From positions 577,566-641,565 of the forward strand of contig NZ_FNIF01000002.1 in NCBI RefSeq assembly GCF_900103825.1: DNA of 64,000 nt, written 5' to 3'. This DNA comes from Paenibacillus sp. yr247 (GTDB lineage: Bacteria; Bacillota; Bacilli; Paenibacillales; NBRC-103111). The translations under genes and the position numbers were made by a program. Below the pieces are notes generated by a model, which was given only the letters and a program-made list of their open reading frames with translations, searched no databases and was not told the DNA's origin. Each line of letters starts with the position of its first letter. Position 1 is the stretch's first letter. Below are positions 26,748 through 36,902 of the stretch, one piece after another.

Positions 26748-29700
26748 TCACTTCTCCACCCACTCGCGCCGCAAAGCGAAAAGCTCGCGCAGCTCGCCTG
26801 TGGACATCTCGGTGACCCAGTTCTCGCCGGTGCCGACGATTTGGTCGCTGAGGCCTTTTTTTCGCTCGATCATCTCATCGATGCGCTCTTCCAGCGTGCC
26901 AAGCGTGACAAACTTGTGCACTTGCACGTCGCGGGTTTGGCCGATGCGGAAGGCGCGGTCCGTGGCTTGGTTTTCCACGGCGGGATTCCACCAGCGGTCG
27001 AAGTGGAAAACATGGTTCGCCGCTGTGAGGTTTAGACCGGTTCCTCCTGCTTTCAGCGAGAGGATGAAGATCCTGCAGCGCTCCGCATCCGGGAGCGCAT
27101 CATCTTGGAAGCGCGCGATCATTTCATCGCGCTTCACTTTACTAAGCCCCCCGTGCAAGAACTGCACGGGTTCACCCCGCTCCTGCGAAATCACAGCCTG
27201 CAGGAGGTGGCCCATCTCGACGAACTGGGTGAAGATGAGGCAGCTGCCTCCTTCAGACCTAAGTTCGTCGATCATTTCAAGCAGACGTTCCAGCTTGGCT
27301 GAGCGTACTACTCTCTCCGGAGCGGCTGCACCAGCATTTGCATTTGCACTTGCATTTGCTCTTTCACTCGCCCTCGCACTTGCACTTGTACTTGTACCTG
27401 TACTTGTACTTGTACTTGTACTTGTACTTGTACTTATACTTGTACTTGCACTTGTACTTGCACTTGCACTTGCACTTGCACTTGCACTTGCACTTGCACT
27501 CGCACTCGCACCTGCACCCGCTCCAACCCCCACATCCTTCAGAAACAGACTAGGATGGTCACAGATCTGCTTCAGCTTCATAAGCGAAGCCAGAATAAGT
27601 CCCTTTTTCTCCATACCAGAAAGGCTATCGATCTTCTCCATCAAGCTTTGTACAACGTTCTCGTACAGAGCCCCCTGCTCAGGGGTCAAAGCAACATAAG
27701 CCTTAGACTCATACTTATCTGGCAAGTCAAGCTGAATAGCCGGATCTTTCTTGACCCGTCTCAACAGGAACGGACGAATCAACCGCTGTACGCGGGAGGT
27801 CAGCTCAGGGGCGCCATCGCCACTTTTCTCAATAGGTCCTACATATTGATGGTTGAAATGGCTCAGGGTACCCAGATAACCCGGATTAATAAAGTCAAAA
27901 ATCGACCACAGCTCGGTCAATCTATTCTCAATCGGCGTCCCTGTCAAAGCGATGCGTTGGTGAGCGTTTAAGCCCCGAATAGCTTGAGCCTGTTTCGTAT
28001 AAGCGTTTTTGATATTTTGTGCCTCGTCCAAACAAAGTGCGTTCCAGGTCACGCCTGACAACTCTTCTTCATCCAGCTGAGCGATGTTGTAGGAGGTCAT
28101 CACCAGGTCTGCGTCTAGAATAGAGGCCTCGAATTCTTCACCTTTTGCTCGCTGCGCCCCGTAATGAAGATGAACCTTAAGAGATGGCGAGAAGCGCGCA
28201 AGCTCTTTTTGCCAGTTGCCAAGTACGGAGGTTGGACAAACCAGCAAGGAGGGTACCGAATTCTCTAATCTGGTCGCAAAGTTTGAGACTTTGCTCGCTT
28301 GGTTCGACGTTTCGGCTTTCGAACTCTGCTCTTCAGCCCTTGTCTTCGATGCCAACAAATAAGCAATAAACTGAATCGTCTTCCCAAGCCCCATATCATC
28401 CGCCAGACAACCACCCAGACCAATCTCACGCAGAAATAGGAGCCAAGACACACCCTCAACCTGATAATGCCTTAGATCAGCTTCCAGACCGTCAATCCGC
28501 TCAACAAGCGGAATGGATTTCGTCTGATTCAGCTGCTTCATCAAGGTCCGCAAGCTGCTATTCAGCTCAAGACGGATCTTCAATGTCTCTCGCTTCTCAT
28601 CCTCAGCTCTCGTCTTTTCATCCTCAGCTGTCATTTCTTGATCCGTCTCTCCGTCTCCCTCCAACAGATGCATCTCTAATACATCTCGGAAGGAGAGTCC
28701 TTTCTTCTTCTCCACCTGCCGCATCGCAGCCCTGATCTGCTCCAGATAGGCGGGATCAAGCTGCACCCATTTGCCGCGAATATAGATCAGCCGTTTCTTT
28801 TGTTCAGCGATCTGGAGAAACTCCTCCTCCGACAAATCCACCCCGCCCAAGGCGACCCGCCAGTCGAATTGAATGATTTGATCCATGCCAAACATGGATT
28901 TTCGCGAAGCACCAACCGAGCTTCGCAGCTTGGCCCGAAGCTGAGGACGCAAACGTTGAAGCTCCTCCCACCAGGAAGGCAAGAACACAGAAATGCCAGC
29001 CGCCACGAGCTGCAAACTCGATTCAGTGAGGAACACCCACGCCTGATCATCGGACAGCTGCTCCACAATCTTGCTCTTCTGGAATTCACTTTCTAGGTGA
29101 GGCAAAATACGTAGAATGCGATCCGTTTGCTCTTGGATTTTAACCCCAATTTCATCCTGCCAAGCTGCAGGAATTTGTCCTGTTAAACAGTTTCCCGTCG
29201 TACTAAACTCTACGATCCGGTTCGCATTCTTATGATCCTGCGCAATGAACCTTAGCCGCCAGTCTGCCCCGTCATCTTTGGCCGTTGTCGTTCCATCCAC
29301 ATACGTTTCTGCATAGGGCTCCACTAGCTGCACACATATTCGGTAAGGCGCATCATCCTGCTTCCAACCAATCGCCAGAAGCCAATCCTCTTCCTGCATC
29401 CAGCTTAAATCTGCCCTAGCGGACACAGACGCCTGGTCATCCACGCGAAGAAGAATATTTTCTACAAGCAAACGGCTCCAGGCTGAACTAATCTCCGATG
29501 AAGGATCAAGGCTCAGCATCTCCCCCACTGCCGCATTGAACCAGTCCTGCCAAAAGGCTTCGCCCAGCCGATTACCCTGAGCAAGCTGCTCAAACTCCTC
29601 CTGCTTCTCTTCAGGAAGCTGCAGCTTCCACCCCATCTTCCCTTCACGCCATTGCTCATAAGAAGGCTTATACCAGCCTGCGGCCAGAGCCTCTCTATAC

Positions 29701-30002
29701 AGAGCGGCCCCTCTCTTCATCAAGAGTACATTCTCATCCCACGATAATTTCCCATGCAATAAAATACCTGGTGCAGCCAAATAGTCCATCGCCATATAAG
29801 GAGTTAGAACCAAGCCTTCGCCGTATTCGGACTGCATGCTTTCGATCTGCGTCCCATAATAGGACCGCTCGTGCCAAGCAAAAAGCAGCTTTCTCAGCTT
29901 ATAGCCAGGAACCTCGTTAGCCTGCTCCGTTTCTCCGTAACAGACAAAGCTCCCCGAAGGGAGTCTTTGCATTCTGATATGTATCTGTGACAAGCTGATC
30001 AT
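26748..30002 (-). CDS. SNF2/RapA-type DEAD-box helicase with Ser/Ala/Thr repeat insert
   Basis: 1084 residues. The N-terminal ~480 residues fit the helicase-associated SNF2_N/bacterial SNF2 accessory region. Then come motif I LADDMGLGKTIQFI, motif II LCLDEAQNIKN, motif III ALTGTPIENRLTELW, motif IV LIFTQF and motif VI RAFRIGQTRDVQVHK. Between motif III and IV a ~65-residue Ser-Ala/Ser-Thr dipeptide tract (about residues 825-890) is encoded by a hexamer microsatellite. It overlaps the SWIM gene by 4 bases (ATGA). Bacterial SNF2-SWIM pairs are thought to remodel protein-nucleic acid complexes; the exact role is not known. Confidence 0.93.
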   Translation of the reverse strand: MISLSQIHIRMQRLPSGSFVCYGETEQANEVPGYKLRKLLFAWHERSYYGTQIESMQSEYGEGLVLTPYMAMDYLAAPGILLHGKLSWDENVLLMKRGAALYREALAAGWYKPSYEQWREGKMGWKLQLPEEKQEEFEQLAQGNRLGEAFWQDWFNAAVGEMLSLDPSSEISSAWSRLLVENILLRVDDQASVSARADLSWMQEEDWLLAIGWKQDDAPYRICVQLVEPYAETYVDGTTTAKDDGADWRLRFIAQDHKNANRIVEFSTTGNCLTGQIPAAWQDEIGVKIQEQTDRILRILPHLESEFQKSKIVEQLSDDQAWVFLTESSLQLVAAGISVFLPSWWEELQRLRPQLRAKLRSSVGASRKSMFGMDQIIQFDWRVALGGVDLSEEEFLQIAEQKKRLIYIRGKWVQLDPAYLEQIRAAMRQVEKKKGLSFRDVLEMHLLEGDGETDQEMTAEDEKTRAEDEKRETLKIRLELNSSLRTLMKQLNQTKSIPLVERIDGLEADLRHYQVEGVSWLLFLREIGLGGCLADDMGLGKTIQFIAYLLASKTRAEEQSSKAETSNQASKVSNFATRLENSVPSLLVCPTSVLGNWQKELARFSPSLKVHLHYGAQRAKGEEFEASILDADLVMTSYNIAQLDEEELSGVTWNALCLDEAQNIKNAYTKQAQAIRGLNAHQRIALTGTPIENRLTELWSIFDFINPGYLGTLSHFNHQYVGPIEKSGDGAPELTSRVQRLIRPFLLRRVKKDPAIQLDLPDKYESKAYVALTPEQGALYENVVQSLMEKIDSLSGMEKKGLILASLMKLKQICDHPSLFLKDVGVGAGAGASASASASASASASASASTSASTSISTSTSTSTSTSTGTSTSASARASERANASANANAGAAAPERVVRSAKLERLLEMIDELRSEGGSCLIFTQFVEMGHLLQAVISQERGEPVQFLHGGLSKVKRDEMIARFQDDALPDAERCRIFILSLKAGGTGLNLTAANHVFHFDRWWNPAVENQATDRAFRIGQTRDVQVHKFVTLGTLEERIDEMIERKKGLSDQIVGTGENWVTEMSTGELRELFALRREWVEK
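27334..27520. repeat. hexanucleotide microsatellite (CTTGYA)n inside the helicase gene
   Basis: The plus strand shows a long run of CTTGTA and CTTGCA units, with variants CTCGCA, CTTATA and CCTGTA. The minus strand encodes Ser-Ala and Ser-Thr dipeptides. Because units are 6 bases, expansion or contraction keeps the frame. Confidence 0.95.
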
Positions 30003-31573
30003 GTAATAAGCTTCCCTTTCCGCAATTCCTCTTGAAACGCGCGGTAGCGCGAATATTGTTTGCTTAACTGCTGAACGTAGATCTCGAAACGAGGAGATTG
30101 CTTCAGCTTTTTATAGGCAGCCGCCAGCTTCTTAAGCAGCTTGACAGCTTGTTTATAGGCGTCGCGATTTTTACCCTGAATACATTCCTCAGCCGCATAG
30201 TGATAGATGGGAAGCAGCACGCGGACATCGGCTTTTTCGACCATTTTCAAATCGGCGGATTCGATATGAATCGGTGATAAATTTAACATCAGACATAAGT
30301 CAGCCCAAGCTTGGTACTCCTCTTTATCGAGCAGGAAACGAGAATAATGCCGATAACTAGCAGGCAATAGGGTCACCATAGCTTCCCTATGCTCTTTTTC
30401 AACCTCTACATGCTCTGATGCCTCTTTCCAAAAGTTAAGATAGTCACTCGCATAATGCGCCGCATCCTTCCGGACCGCGGGCCTAAGCCAGCGCAGCCAT
30501 TTCAAGAGCCGATCCCACTGCTGCTCCTTAACAAATGTCTGTAAATAGCCAAACCAATCCTCAGGCTGGATCACATCAACCCCTGTTGTAACACGCTCCC
30601 AAGCGTTTTCATCATCTTCATTCATAATATCAAAATGCGCTAACCCGATGACCGCTGCTTCACGAGCATCATTGTCCCTGTCTTTATCCGCAGCAATCTG
30701 CCGCAATCTAGCAAGCTCGTCCGCTACCAGACTCTTCTCATACAGCAAACCCGACCACAGCAGCTTGCTTACCTCGGACCATTTCATATGTGAATTGGAT
30801 GACGCCTTAGTAACATGCTTAGCTGCATAAGCTGCAAGCTCCTTCAAATGTCCTAGGTACTTCATCTGTGCTTTCTCCACATCAAGTTCCTTAAGAGCGG
30901 AAGTGAGATGTTCACGACTGTGTTTCGCTATTCTCGAGAAAAAGTAAGCTGCATTATAAAAGAAATCATACATGCCCGACTTCGCCTCAGCCAAAGCATC
31001 ACAAAGCTGCATGAGATACAGCACGACTTGTATATCGTAAATGCCCCTAATGGTCGGTTCCCAGTCATCCGCCAGCTTATTCAGCTGCCCCCAGGCGCGA
31101 GTGTATAATTCCTCCACACTAAAAGCGTTATAAACCTTGGAATTCGCATATTGCTTTTCAAAATAGGCCAGCCACTCTTCACAGGTATCTGTCGCTTTGG
31201 GCAGCTTAACCGCCTGTTTGGGCGTGAGATCGAACTGTGGTTGTGTTACCGCATTGCTCCGGCTGCCAGTCAAAAACTCCTTCGGATCAAAGCCCATTTG
31301 CTCTGCAACCTCAAAAAGAACAGCAGCCATATGCTTACAATAAGAGCCATAAGGGCAGCTGCAGCTGCTTCGCATGAATAAGCTCAGATCAATATGAACC
31401 TTATAAGTGCTGGATCCGGATACTTTAGCTTTAATGATGCTTGTTCCCTCTGTTGAGATTTCCCCAACGTGACCGTCTCCGTAATACTCCCAACCCCGCA
31501 TTAGAATCGTCTTATCAAAATAGGATCGGATCCAATTCGTCCAATGCTCCCAATCCATCTCTAACATAAACAT
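29999..31573 (-). CDS. SWIM zinc-finger domain protein
   Basis: About 524 residues. Near residue 55-75 lies the SWIM motif CSCPYGSYCKHMAAVLFEVA (CxC...CxH). The rest is helical and repeat-like without a recognised domain, as in other bacterial SWIM proteins paired with SNF2 helicases. The start was set at the ATG at 31573 (MFMLEMDWEHWTNWIRSYFD) because GGAGG precedes it; a longer frame to 31648 has no ribosome site. It overlaps the helicase gene by 4 bases, so both are co-translated. Confidence 0.88.
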   Translation of the reverse strand: MFMLEMDWEHWTNWIRSYFDKTILMRGWEYYGDGHVGEISTEGTSIIKAKVSGSSTYKVHIDLSLFMRSSCSCPYGSYCKHMAAVLFEVAEQMGFDPKEFLTGSRSNAVTQPQFDLTPKQAVKLPKATDTCEEWLAYFEKQYANSKVYNAFSVEELYTRAWGQLNKLADDWEPTIRGIYDIQVVLYLMQLCDALAEAKSGMYDFFYNAAYFFSRIAKHSREHLTSALKELDVEKAQMKYLGHLKELAAYAAKHVTKASSNSHMKWSEVSKLLWSGLLYEKSLVADELARLRQIAADKDRDNDAREAAVIGLAHFDIMNEDDENAWERVTTGVDVIQPEDWFGYLQTFVKEQQWDRLLKWLRWLRPAVRKDAAHYASDYLNFWKEASEHVEVEKEHREAMVTLLPASYRHYSRFLLDKEEYQAWADLCLMLNLSPIHIESADLKMVEKADVRVLLPIYHYAAEECIQGKNRDAYKQAVKLLKKLAAAYKKLKQSPRFEIYVQQLSKQYSRYRAFQEELRKGKLIT

Positions 31574-31748
31574 GTATGTGATCCTCCGTATATCGACAAT
31601 ATTCACATTTCCAATTATACTAAATACCTCAGCTAACGAACACAACATTAAATTATAATAAAGCTCATTTCACATAACTAAAACTGTGATAAAATATTAC
31701 TATAGCAAATACGTATTTTTACTTTTGGATACAGAAAGGAAGATCTCC

Positions 31749-32090
31749 TTGAGCGCACAAATTCTAGAACTTATTCTAAGCGAACTGAAAACGATCAATG
31801 TGAGATTAGGTCATGTAGATGACAGAATAGGGACAATTGAAAACAGAATCGGTTCCCTTGAAGACAGATTCGATAAGCTTGAAATACGTTTTGACTCCCT
31901 TGAAGACAGATTCGACAAGCTTGAAGAAAATCAATTATTCATGAAGCAAGCGATTATTGATCTTTCAGAAACGGTGAATCGACTTGAAGAAAAAGTAGAC
32001 CGACACTACGCCGAGTTAAGTGCTGATAACCGTTTCCTAAATCGTCGAATTGCCGATGTAGAGCTAGAAATAGAGCATTTAAAACAATAA
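31749..32090 (+). CDS. heptad-repeat coiled-coil protein
   Basis: About 113 residues, almost entirely coiled coil, with near-identical 7- and 14-residue units (DRIGTIENRIG, SLEDRFDKLE, IRFDSLEDRFDKLEENQ). The start is taken at TTG 31749, which follows GAAAGGAAG; an upstream GTG at 31686 has no ribosome site. A strong terminator follows. The pattern occurs in many small Bacillales proteins and in phage-type coiled coils, and gives no function. Confidence 0.7.
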   Translation: MSAQILELILSELKTINVRLGHVDDRIGTIENRIGSLEDRFDKLEIRFDSLEDRFDKLEENQLFMKQAIIDLSETVNRLEEKVDRHYAELSADNRFLNRRIADVELEIEHLKQ

Positions 32091-32098
32091 CTAAAATA

Positions 32099-32146
32099 AC
32101 CCCCGAAACGAATCATCGACGATTCATTTCGGGGGTTTCTTTGAGG
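32099..32146 (+). terminator. strong hairpin terminator
   Basis: CCCCCGAAACGAATC and GATTCATTTCGGGGG form a long stem around a short loop and are followed by a T tract. It probably serves both the coiled-coil gene and the convergent CotD-like gene. Confidence 0.88.
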
Positions 32147-32147
32147 A

Positions 32148-32399
32148 CTACTCGCGCAGCATACCTTGATGCGGATGCGGGTGAGTACCGCAATACTCAT
32201 CAGTCTCTGAACAAGTGTACACATGCTCATAGACAGGAACACAGTGGTGTCTGTTAACAATTTGAATAGGATGAATGACTTGAACCCTTTGTGGGTGGTA
32301 GAAGTCTCTGACGACTCTTTCTGGACTTGTCATTATCGGGTCAGTTGGCGGACACTGATATGGTCTGCCTGGTCCAGGTTGGTTAGGTAGGTAAGCCAT
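32148..32399 (-). CDS. CotD-like spore coat protein
   Basis: 83 residues rich in Pro, His, Tyr and Cys: RPYQCPPTDPIMTSPERVVR, VIHPIQIVNRHHCVPVYEHV and GTHPHPHQG. The VIHP...HH...PVYEHVYTC arrangement resembles the CotD family of inner spore coat proteins. The ATG follows AAAGAGGAG. It is probably expressed late in sporulation in the mother cell, although no SigK promoter was verified. Confidence 0.75.
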   Translation of the reverse strand: MAYLPNQPGPGRPYQCPPTDPIMTSPERVVRDFYHPQRVQVIHPIQIVNRHHCVPVYEHVYTCSETDEYCGTHPHPHQGMLRE

Positions 32400-32678
32400 G
32401 GATGGGTCAACTCCTCTTTAGGTTTGTGTTAGTATACGTTTAGCCCTAGTCCAAGGAATGTACCAATGCCTAACTTACCAATAATTAGGCAGATTTCTGT
32501 GGGCCAAGCAGGTAACTGTCCAAGCATGCCCGAAATAGCCAGGCTGCCCGGCTTCGTATGCGTTCCCATTTCATCTTTATATCTAAGAAAGCGAACAACC
32601 CCTCCCATTTGTCACATATATTTGTTACAATTGAGAAATAGGTCGAATTTCCTATACATAGAAGGAGGTGGGAGTAAG

Positions 32679-35600
32679 ATGAATCATACAAGTCAAAGTA
32701 CTTATTCGGATACTCGTCATCTACTATACTCTCATACCTTTGAATTTTCTGAAATGCATTTCAATCATAAACTATGGCATTTTTTTCACTATAAGCAAAT
32801 CGAGAATCGCTTGTTGTCTTGGGCCAAGGCCGCTAAAGGAGACTACTTCCGTCAGCCAAAGGATTGGCATCTGGTTGAAGGAAATCTAATTGTCCAGCTT
32901 CCTCCATTACCGGACGGCTATTTACCCTTTTCACAAATTACAAAAGAACATCTAAGTGATGAGGACAAAGGGAAATTACTTATCTCCCTATGTAAAGCAC
33001 TTTCCATCTTGCATGAAGAGCAATTTTACATGGGTTTTTTGCTGCCTGACATGCTTTTCTTCCATCCACAGACATTAGCCATTAAACTCGATATCCAGCC
33101 ATTTCCTTCTGGTATCGAGTTTATTAATCATTTATTGACGGATTACCCATTCACTTCATTTCCCCGTTATGCGCGGCGATTTCTGTTATCACGTGTAGCT
33201 GACTTTGAATCCATCAATCTGCTGATCCAATCGATATATAGCTCCGTTCCTACAGCTTTGCGGCAATTATCGGAGCGTCTGCTTACTAAACCAGAGACAT
33301 TCTTATTTGCTGATGAGATTGCAAATAGCATTCGAGCGGGCATGCATCTCCCTGAAGATCCGCCTCATATTTCTTATGTGAGTCCAAACTGGCTGCACCC
33401 TGCTGCAGCGCCAATAACACATGAACAGCGAGAGCATTTTCGCACCTTTTTACAATCAAATGAGAAACGTTTATTTGGGCTCATCTGTGAGGATGAAGCG
33501 ATTCGATTCGACGTATATACCCAACATGTTAATGAGATGCTTGAAAAAGGCTTTTTCTTCAAAATCGTCACTCAAGAGCTTCCTTATTCAACCTTGCGTG
33601 ACGTCGTCTCCCGAACCTTGCAAATGGCTTATGACATACTGCCTGAATCAGTCACGATGCTGCGTAATCTTTCTCGGAAATTTGACCAACTTCTGAAGAA
33701 GCACTATGAAGGGGACGATATCCTCTATTTGCTGACCGAGTGGTTGTATCAATTTTTCGCTTCCATTATCCCGATGTTCCCTGTTCAAAACTTTTTCTTT
33801 ATCTTTGAAAATTGTGAACACTTTGATGAAGATTCTCAGCTTATTCTCCAGAACTTTTGGAGAGAGCATGGTCATGAGATGAAGGGCTTGCATCTTATTT
33901 TCAGCGGCAGCCGATTACCAACTCATTTCATAGGATTATCCTTTCAAATACTTGAAATCCATCATTCGGATCAAGCGATCTATGAGCAGCTGCTGTCCTC
34001 ACAATTCGGACGAGCTGATTCCGCTTTACTATACGAGTTGAGGAATTGGTTTTATGAGTACAAGATCAACATTAGTCACTGCCGTATCATTCTGGAGGAG
34101 CTTATTCAATCCGGATGCATTCATCTAACTAATCAGGGATGGCAAAAAACGGCTAAATTTCATCTAGATAATGAAAAGCTGCACACTCCTCGTTTGTTTT
34201 CTAAGCGCATCGCCCTTTTAGACAAAGAGGAATTGGAACTCTTAAGGCTCCTATGTTGTTTGCCTATGCCAATAAGCGTGTTTTCCCTATTTACAGCAAA
34301 TCAGATGGATTTAGGAACGATCTTCACTTCGGTGACCAAGCTGGCAGAGATTGGACTTGTTCATGTCAGTCACAATGATAGTTTATTTATTTCAAATGAA
34401 ATTGCCCAATTGGTCCTGCAGCAGCTTCCATCGGTTCAATTAACGTCTTATTACCAAACAGCTTTACATTACCAGCATCAATTCCGCCCATTAGCTTTAC
34501 CTCAACTCATTACACTATCCAGCCAAGCGAGCGAGTATAAAGTCGAATATTATTTGCTGTTAAAATATTATAAACAGATCCGTTCCCTTCTCTCTTATGG
34601 GCAAAAGATCGAATTATTAGAACGCATCAAATATTTATACGAAAAGCTAGAAAGACCTTATCTCATTTTCCTAGATCGCCTACTAAGTAGAATATATCAT
34701 CTGCTTAACCAATTTGCTCTTTCCGAACAATTAGCCTTAACCGTCTACGAACGAACGGGAAAAATGACCGATCGCTTCGGGTGGATGTTTATCCGCATCA
34801 TTCAAAATGATTTAGATGTGTACGTTTTGCGCGAAGAGTTATTCCCCTTTATTTTTGACGAAAGCCAAGCACTAGAGGATCGGGTACGAGCTGCATTTTT
34901 GTTAAATACGAGCAATCTCTGTTTTCCTTTGCAGGATGAAGAGATGCGTAAGCTGCACATTTTCTATATGGAGGTCGTTTATCCAAAGAGGAATTTGCTT
35001 TCACTTCGCCACTTTGCAGAGATTACATACTATTATACGATCAATATGCTGATTCATTTTCCTGAAACCGAGGAATGGGCGCTTTCCATTGCGGCTAAGC
35101 TGGAACCGCTTCTGGATACATCGCCTCATACGGATCTGATGCTGCGTCTCTACGATGTTTATTCCTACCAAAGCAACAATAAGCTGATCAATACATATGT
35201 ATACCGTGGAATTGAGGGTGCTAAGCGTTCCGGCTACACAATCAAAGAACAAGTAGGCCATCTGAACGCCATGGAATTCTCCTTAAATCAAGGAGATATG
35301 GCCAGCTACCTCTATCATAAAGAGCGTGTACTGCAGGTTGACCAGCTGCGGCGTAAGGATCTTGCGGAGAGTTATTTGACGAATCAGCTCTTATTCGCAC
35401 TTGAATGGGAGCAATGGGCACTGTTTGACGAGTTGGAGACGAACCTGTTCGAGCAGCAAATTTCCGAATGGAGCATGGGTCTATTGTCCGTTTTTCAAGG
35501 CTATGCCGCCTTCCGTCAAAACCAGTCTGTCAAAGTTCCTGTCTCCCTGGAAAATGAGAACAATGCTATCTTTTTAGAGGCGCTATTCCAAACAAGAGAG

Positions 35601-36902
35601 GGAAATCAGGAGCTAGCCTGCCAGCTTTTTGAGCAATTTATTTCTAAAAACAACTCAGGCATGTATACGGGGTGGGCGTATCGAGAATTGCTCACACTGC
35701 TGTTAGAGCTTCGCTCAGAGAATATGAATCTATGGTTTGAACATTTTGAAGCCTATCTTAAACGATATTCCTACGACGTCTTTTGGCCTGATTACTACAG
35801 GCTTTCAGCTGAAAGGTCGATGCATGAGGGCGATATCCAACATGCGATGCTGTATTTGCGGCGGGCATTAAACGGGTATCAGATTATTCAAAAGGAATCC
35901 TGGCAGCCCTATTTGGCCGCCTGCATGGAACGGGTTATTGGGCCGGCCTTTACACCAGCCTCACCTGCCATTATGCAGGATGATTTTGTTCAAAAAATGA
36001 TTGCGGATCGCGAGCAATGGTTGTTGCTTTCCTTGGATTTACAAATTATCATCGAGCTCAGTGAGCAGGTTACCGAAACCTTGGACCTGACCACAACGAT
36101 GCAAAGGCTGACCAAGGCACTGTTTGACTACTTTCCAGTCATTCAACTTGCCATCACCTATAAACTGCTGCACTATAAGCAAAAAGTTTTTGTTACCGCC
36201 TCTGGATTAAGGGATCACGATGAATTGATTGCCTATCAAACCCGAAGTGATAGCTCAATCCTCTCCTTCACTCTCTTTCAGCGAGGCGATCAAGCCATTA
36301 CCCTACAGGTTTATGTCGACGGTATGACGAAAACAAAGCTTCAACATATGGAACATTTTCTTTCTTTCATTAAACCGCACATCATCAACGTTCTCCTGCA
36401 TCGGGAGATGGTGATTGATAACCTGACTGGTTTTTATTTACGCGGTTATTTTATGGAGAAGCTGAGGGAAGAGTTCGATCTAGCCAGACGTTATCAACTG
36501 GACTTGTCCGTTATCATGATCGATGTGGATAATTTCCGGAGAGTCAATGAGTTCGGACACCCTGAAGGGGACCGCGTTTTACGGGAAATCGCTGACATTT
36601 TCAGGTTCAATTTGCGCAAGAGCGACATCCCGGGTCGATATGGCGGTGAAGAGCTTATTCTTATTTTACCTAAGACCGATGGGAAAGAAGCCCTCAAGAT
36701 TGCCCATCAGCTGCGAGGCGAGATTGAGAAAGAATTCGCCTACGGCCGCCCCTACCAGATCACTGTCAGTGTGGGCGTATCGTCCCTAGCGCTCTGTAGT
36801 CCAGACTCCATCGAGCAATTAATTGAACAAGCCGATACGGCGGAAATTACGGCGAAGCAGACCGGGAAGAATAAGGTCATTGCGGCTTGGGATTTAGATT
36901 AA
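32679..36902 (+). CDS. very large GGDEF protein with degenerate kinase- and ATPase-like N-terminus
   Basis: About 1407 residues; the ATG at 32679 follows GAAGGAGGTGGG. The C-terminus (~1245-1400) is a diguanylate cyclase domain: DNLTGFYLRGYFMEKLREE, MIDVDNFRRVNEFGHPEGD and RYGGEELILILP with an intact GGEEL active site. Residues ~1080-1240 look like a GAF-type sensor. The first ~200 resemble a protein kinase that lost catalytic residues (SLCKALSILHEEQFYMGFLL), and ~240-500 resemble a STAND/AAA ATPase with a Walker-B-like FFFIFENCEHFDEDSQ but no P-loop. The remaining middle (~550-1080) is helical and TPR-like. The layout matches kinase-ATPase-GAF sensor proteins. Expected activity is c-di-GMP synthesis. 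Confidence 0.85.
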   Translation: MNHTSQSTYSDTRHLLYSHTFEFSEMHFNHKLWHFFHYKQIENRLLSWAKAAKGDYFRQPKDWHLVEGNLIVQLPPLPDGYLPFSQITKEHLSDEDKGKLLISLCKALSILHEEQFYMGFLLPDMLFFHPQTLAIKLDIQPFPSGIEFINHLLTDYPFTSFPRYARRFLLSRVADFESINLLIQSIYSSVPTALRQLSERLLTKPETFLFADEIANSIRAGMHLPEDPPHISYVSPNWLHPAAAPITHEQREHFRTFLQSNEKRLFGLICEDEAIRFDVYTQHVNEMLEKGFFFKIVTQELPYSTLRDVVSRTLQMAYDILPESVTMLRNLSRKFDQLLKKHYEGDDILYLLTEWLYQFFASIIPMFPVQNFFFIFENCEHFDEDSQLILQNFWREHGHEMKGLHLIFSGSRLPTHFIGLSFQILEIHHSDQAIYEQLLSSQFGRADSALLYELRNWFYEYKINISHCRIILEELIQSGCIHLTNQGWQKTAKFHLDNEKLHTPRLFSKRIALLDKEELELLRLLCCLPMPISVFSLFTANQMDLGTIFTSVTKLAEIGLVHVSHNDSLFISNEIAQLVLQQLPSVQLTSYYQTALHYQHQFRPLALPQLITLSSQASEYKVEYYLLLKYYKQIRSLLSYGQKIELLERIKYLYEKLERPYLIFLDRLLSRIYHLLNQFALSEQLALTVYERTGKMTDRFGWMFIRIIQNDLDVYVLREELFPFIFDESQALEDRVRAAFLLNTSNLCFPLQDEEMRKLHIFYMEVVYPKRNLLSLRHFAEITYYYTINMLIHFPETEEWALSIAAKLEPLLDTSPHTDLMLRLYDVYSYQSNNKLINTYVYRGIEGAKRSGYTIKEQVGHLNAMEFSLNQGDMASYLYHKERVLQVDQLRRKDLAESYLTNQLLFALEWEQWALFDELETNLFEQQISEWSMGLLSVFQGYAAFRQNQSVKVPVSLENENNAIFLEALFQTREGNQELACQLFEQFISKNNSGMYTGWAYRELLTLLLELRSENMNLWFEHFEAYLKRYSYDVFWPDYYRLSAERSMHEGDIQHAMLYLRRALNGYQIIQKESWQPYLAACMERVIGPAFTPASPAIMQDDFVQKMIADREQWLLLSLDLQIIIELSEQVTETLDLTTTMQRLTKALFDYFPVIQLAITYKLLHYKQKVFVTASGLRDHDELIAYQTRSDSSILSFTLFQRGDQAITLQVYVDGMTKTKLQHMEHFLSFIKPHIINVLLHREMVIDNLTGFYLRGYFMEKLREEFDLARRYQLDLSVIMIDVDNFRRVNEFGHPEGDRVLREIADIFRFNLRKSDIPGRYGGEELILILPKTDGKEALKIAHQLRGEIEKEFAYGRPYQITVSVGVSSLALCSPDSIEQLIEQADTAEITAKQTGKNKVIAAWDLD

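Noticed and set aside
27334-27520. CRISPR or integron-type repeat
   Set aside because: A simple hexanucleotide microsatellite in a coding frame, with no spacers.
26800-27699. 299-codon plus-strand frame across the helicase C-terminal region
   Set aside because: It is antisense to SNF2 motifs, and its long Leu-Ala/Leu-Val run is just the microsatellite read in reverse.
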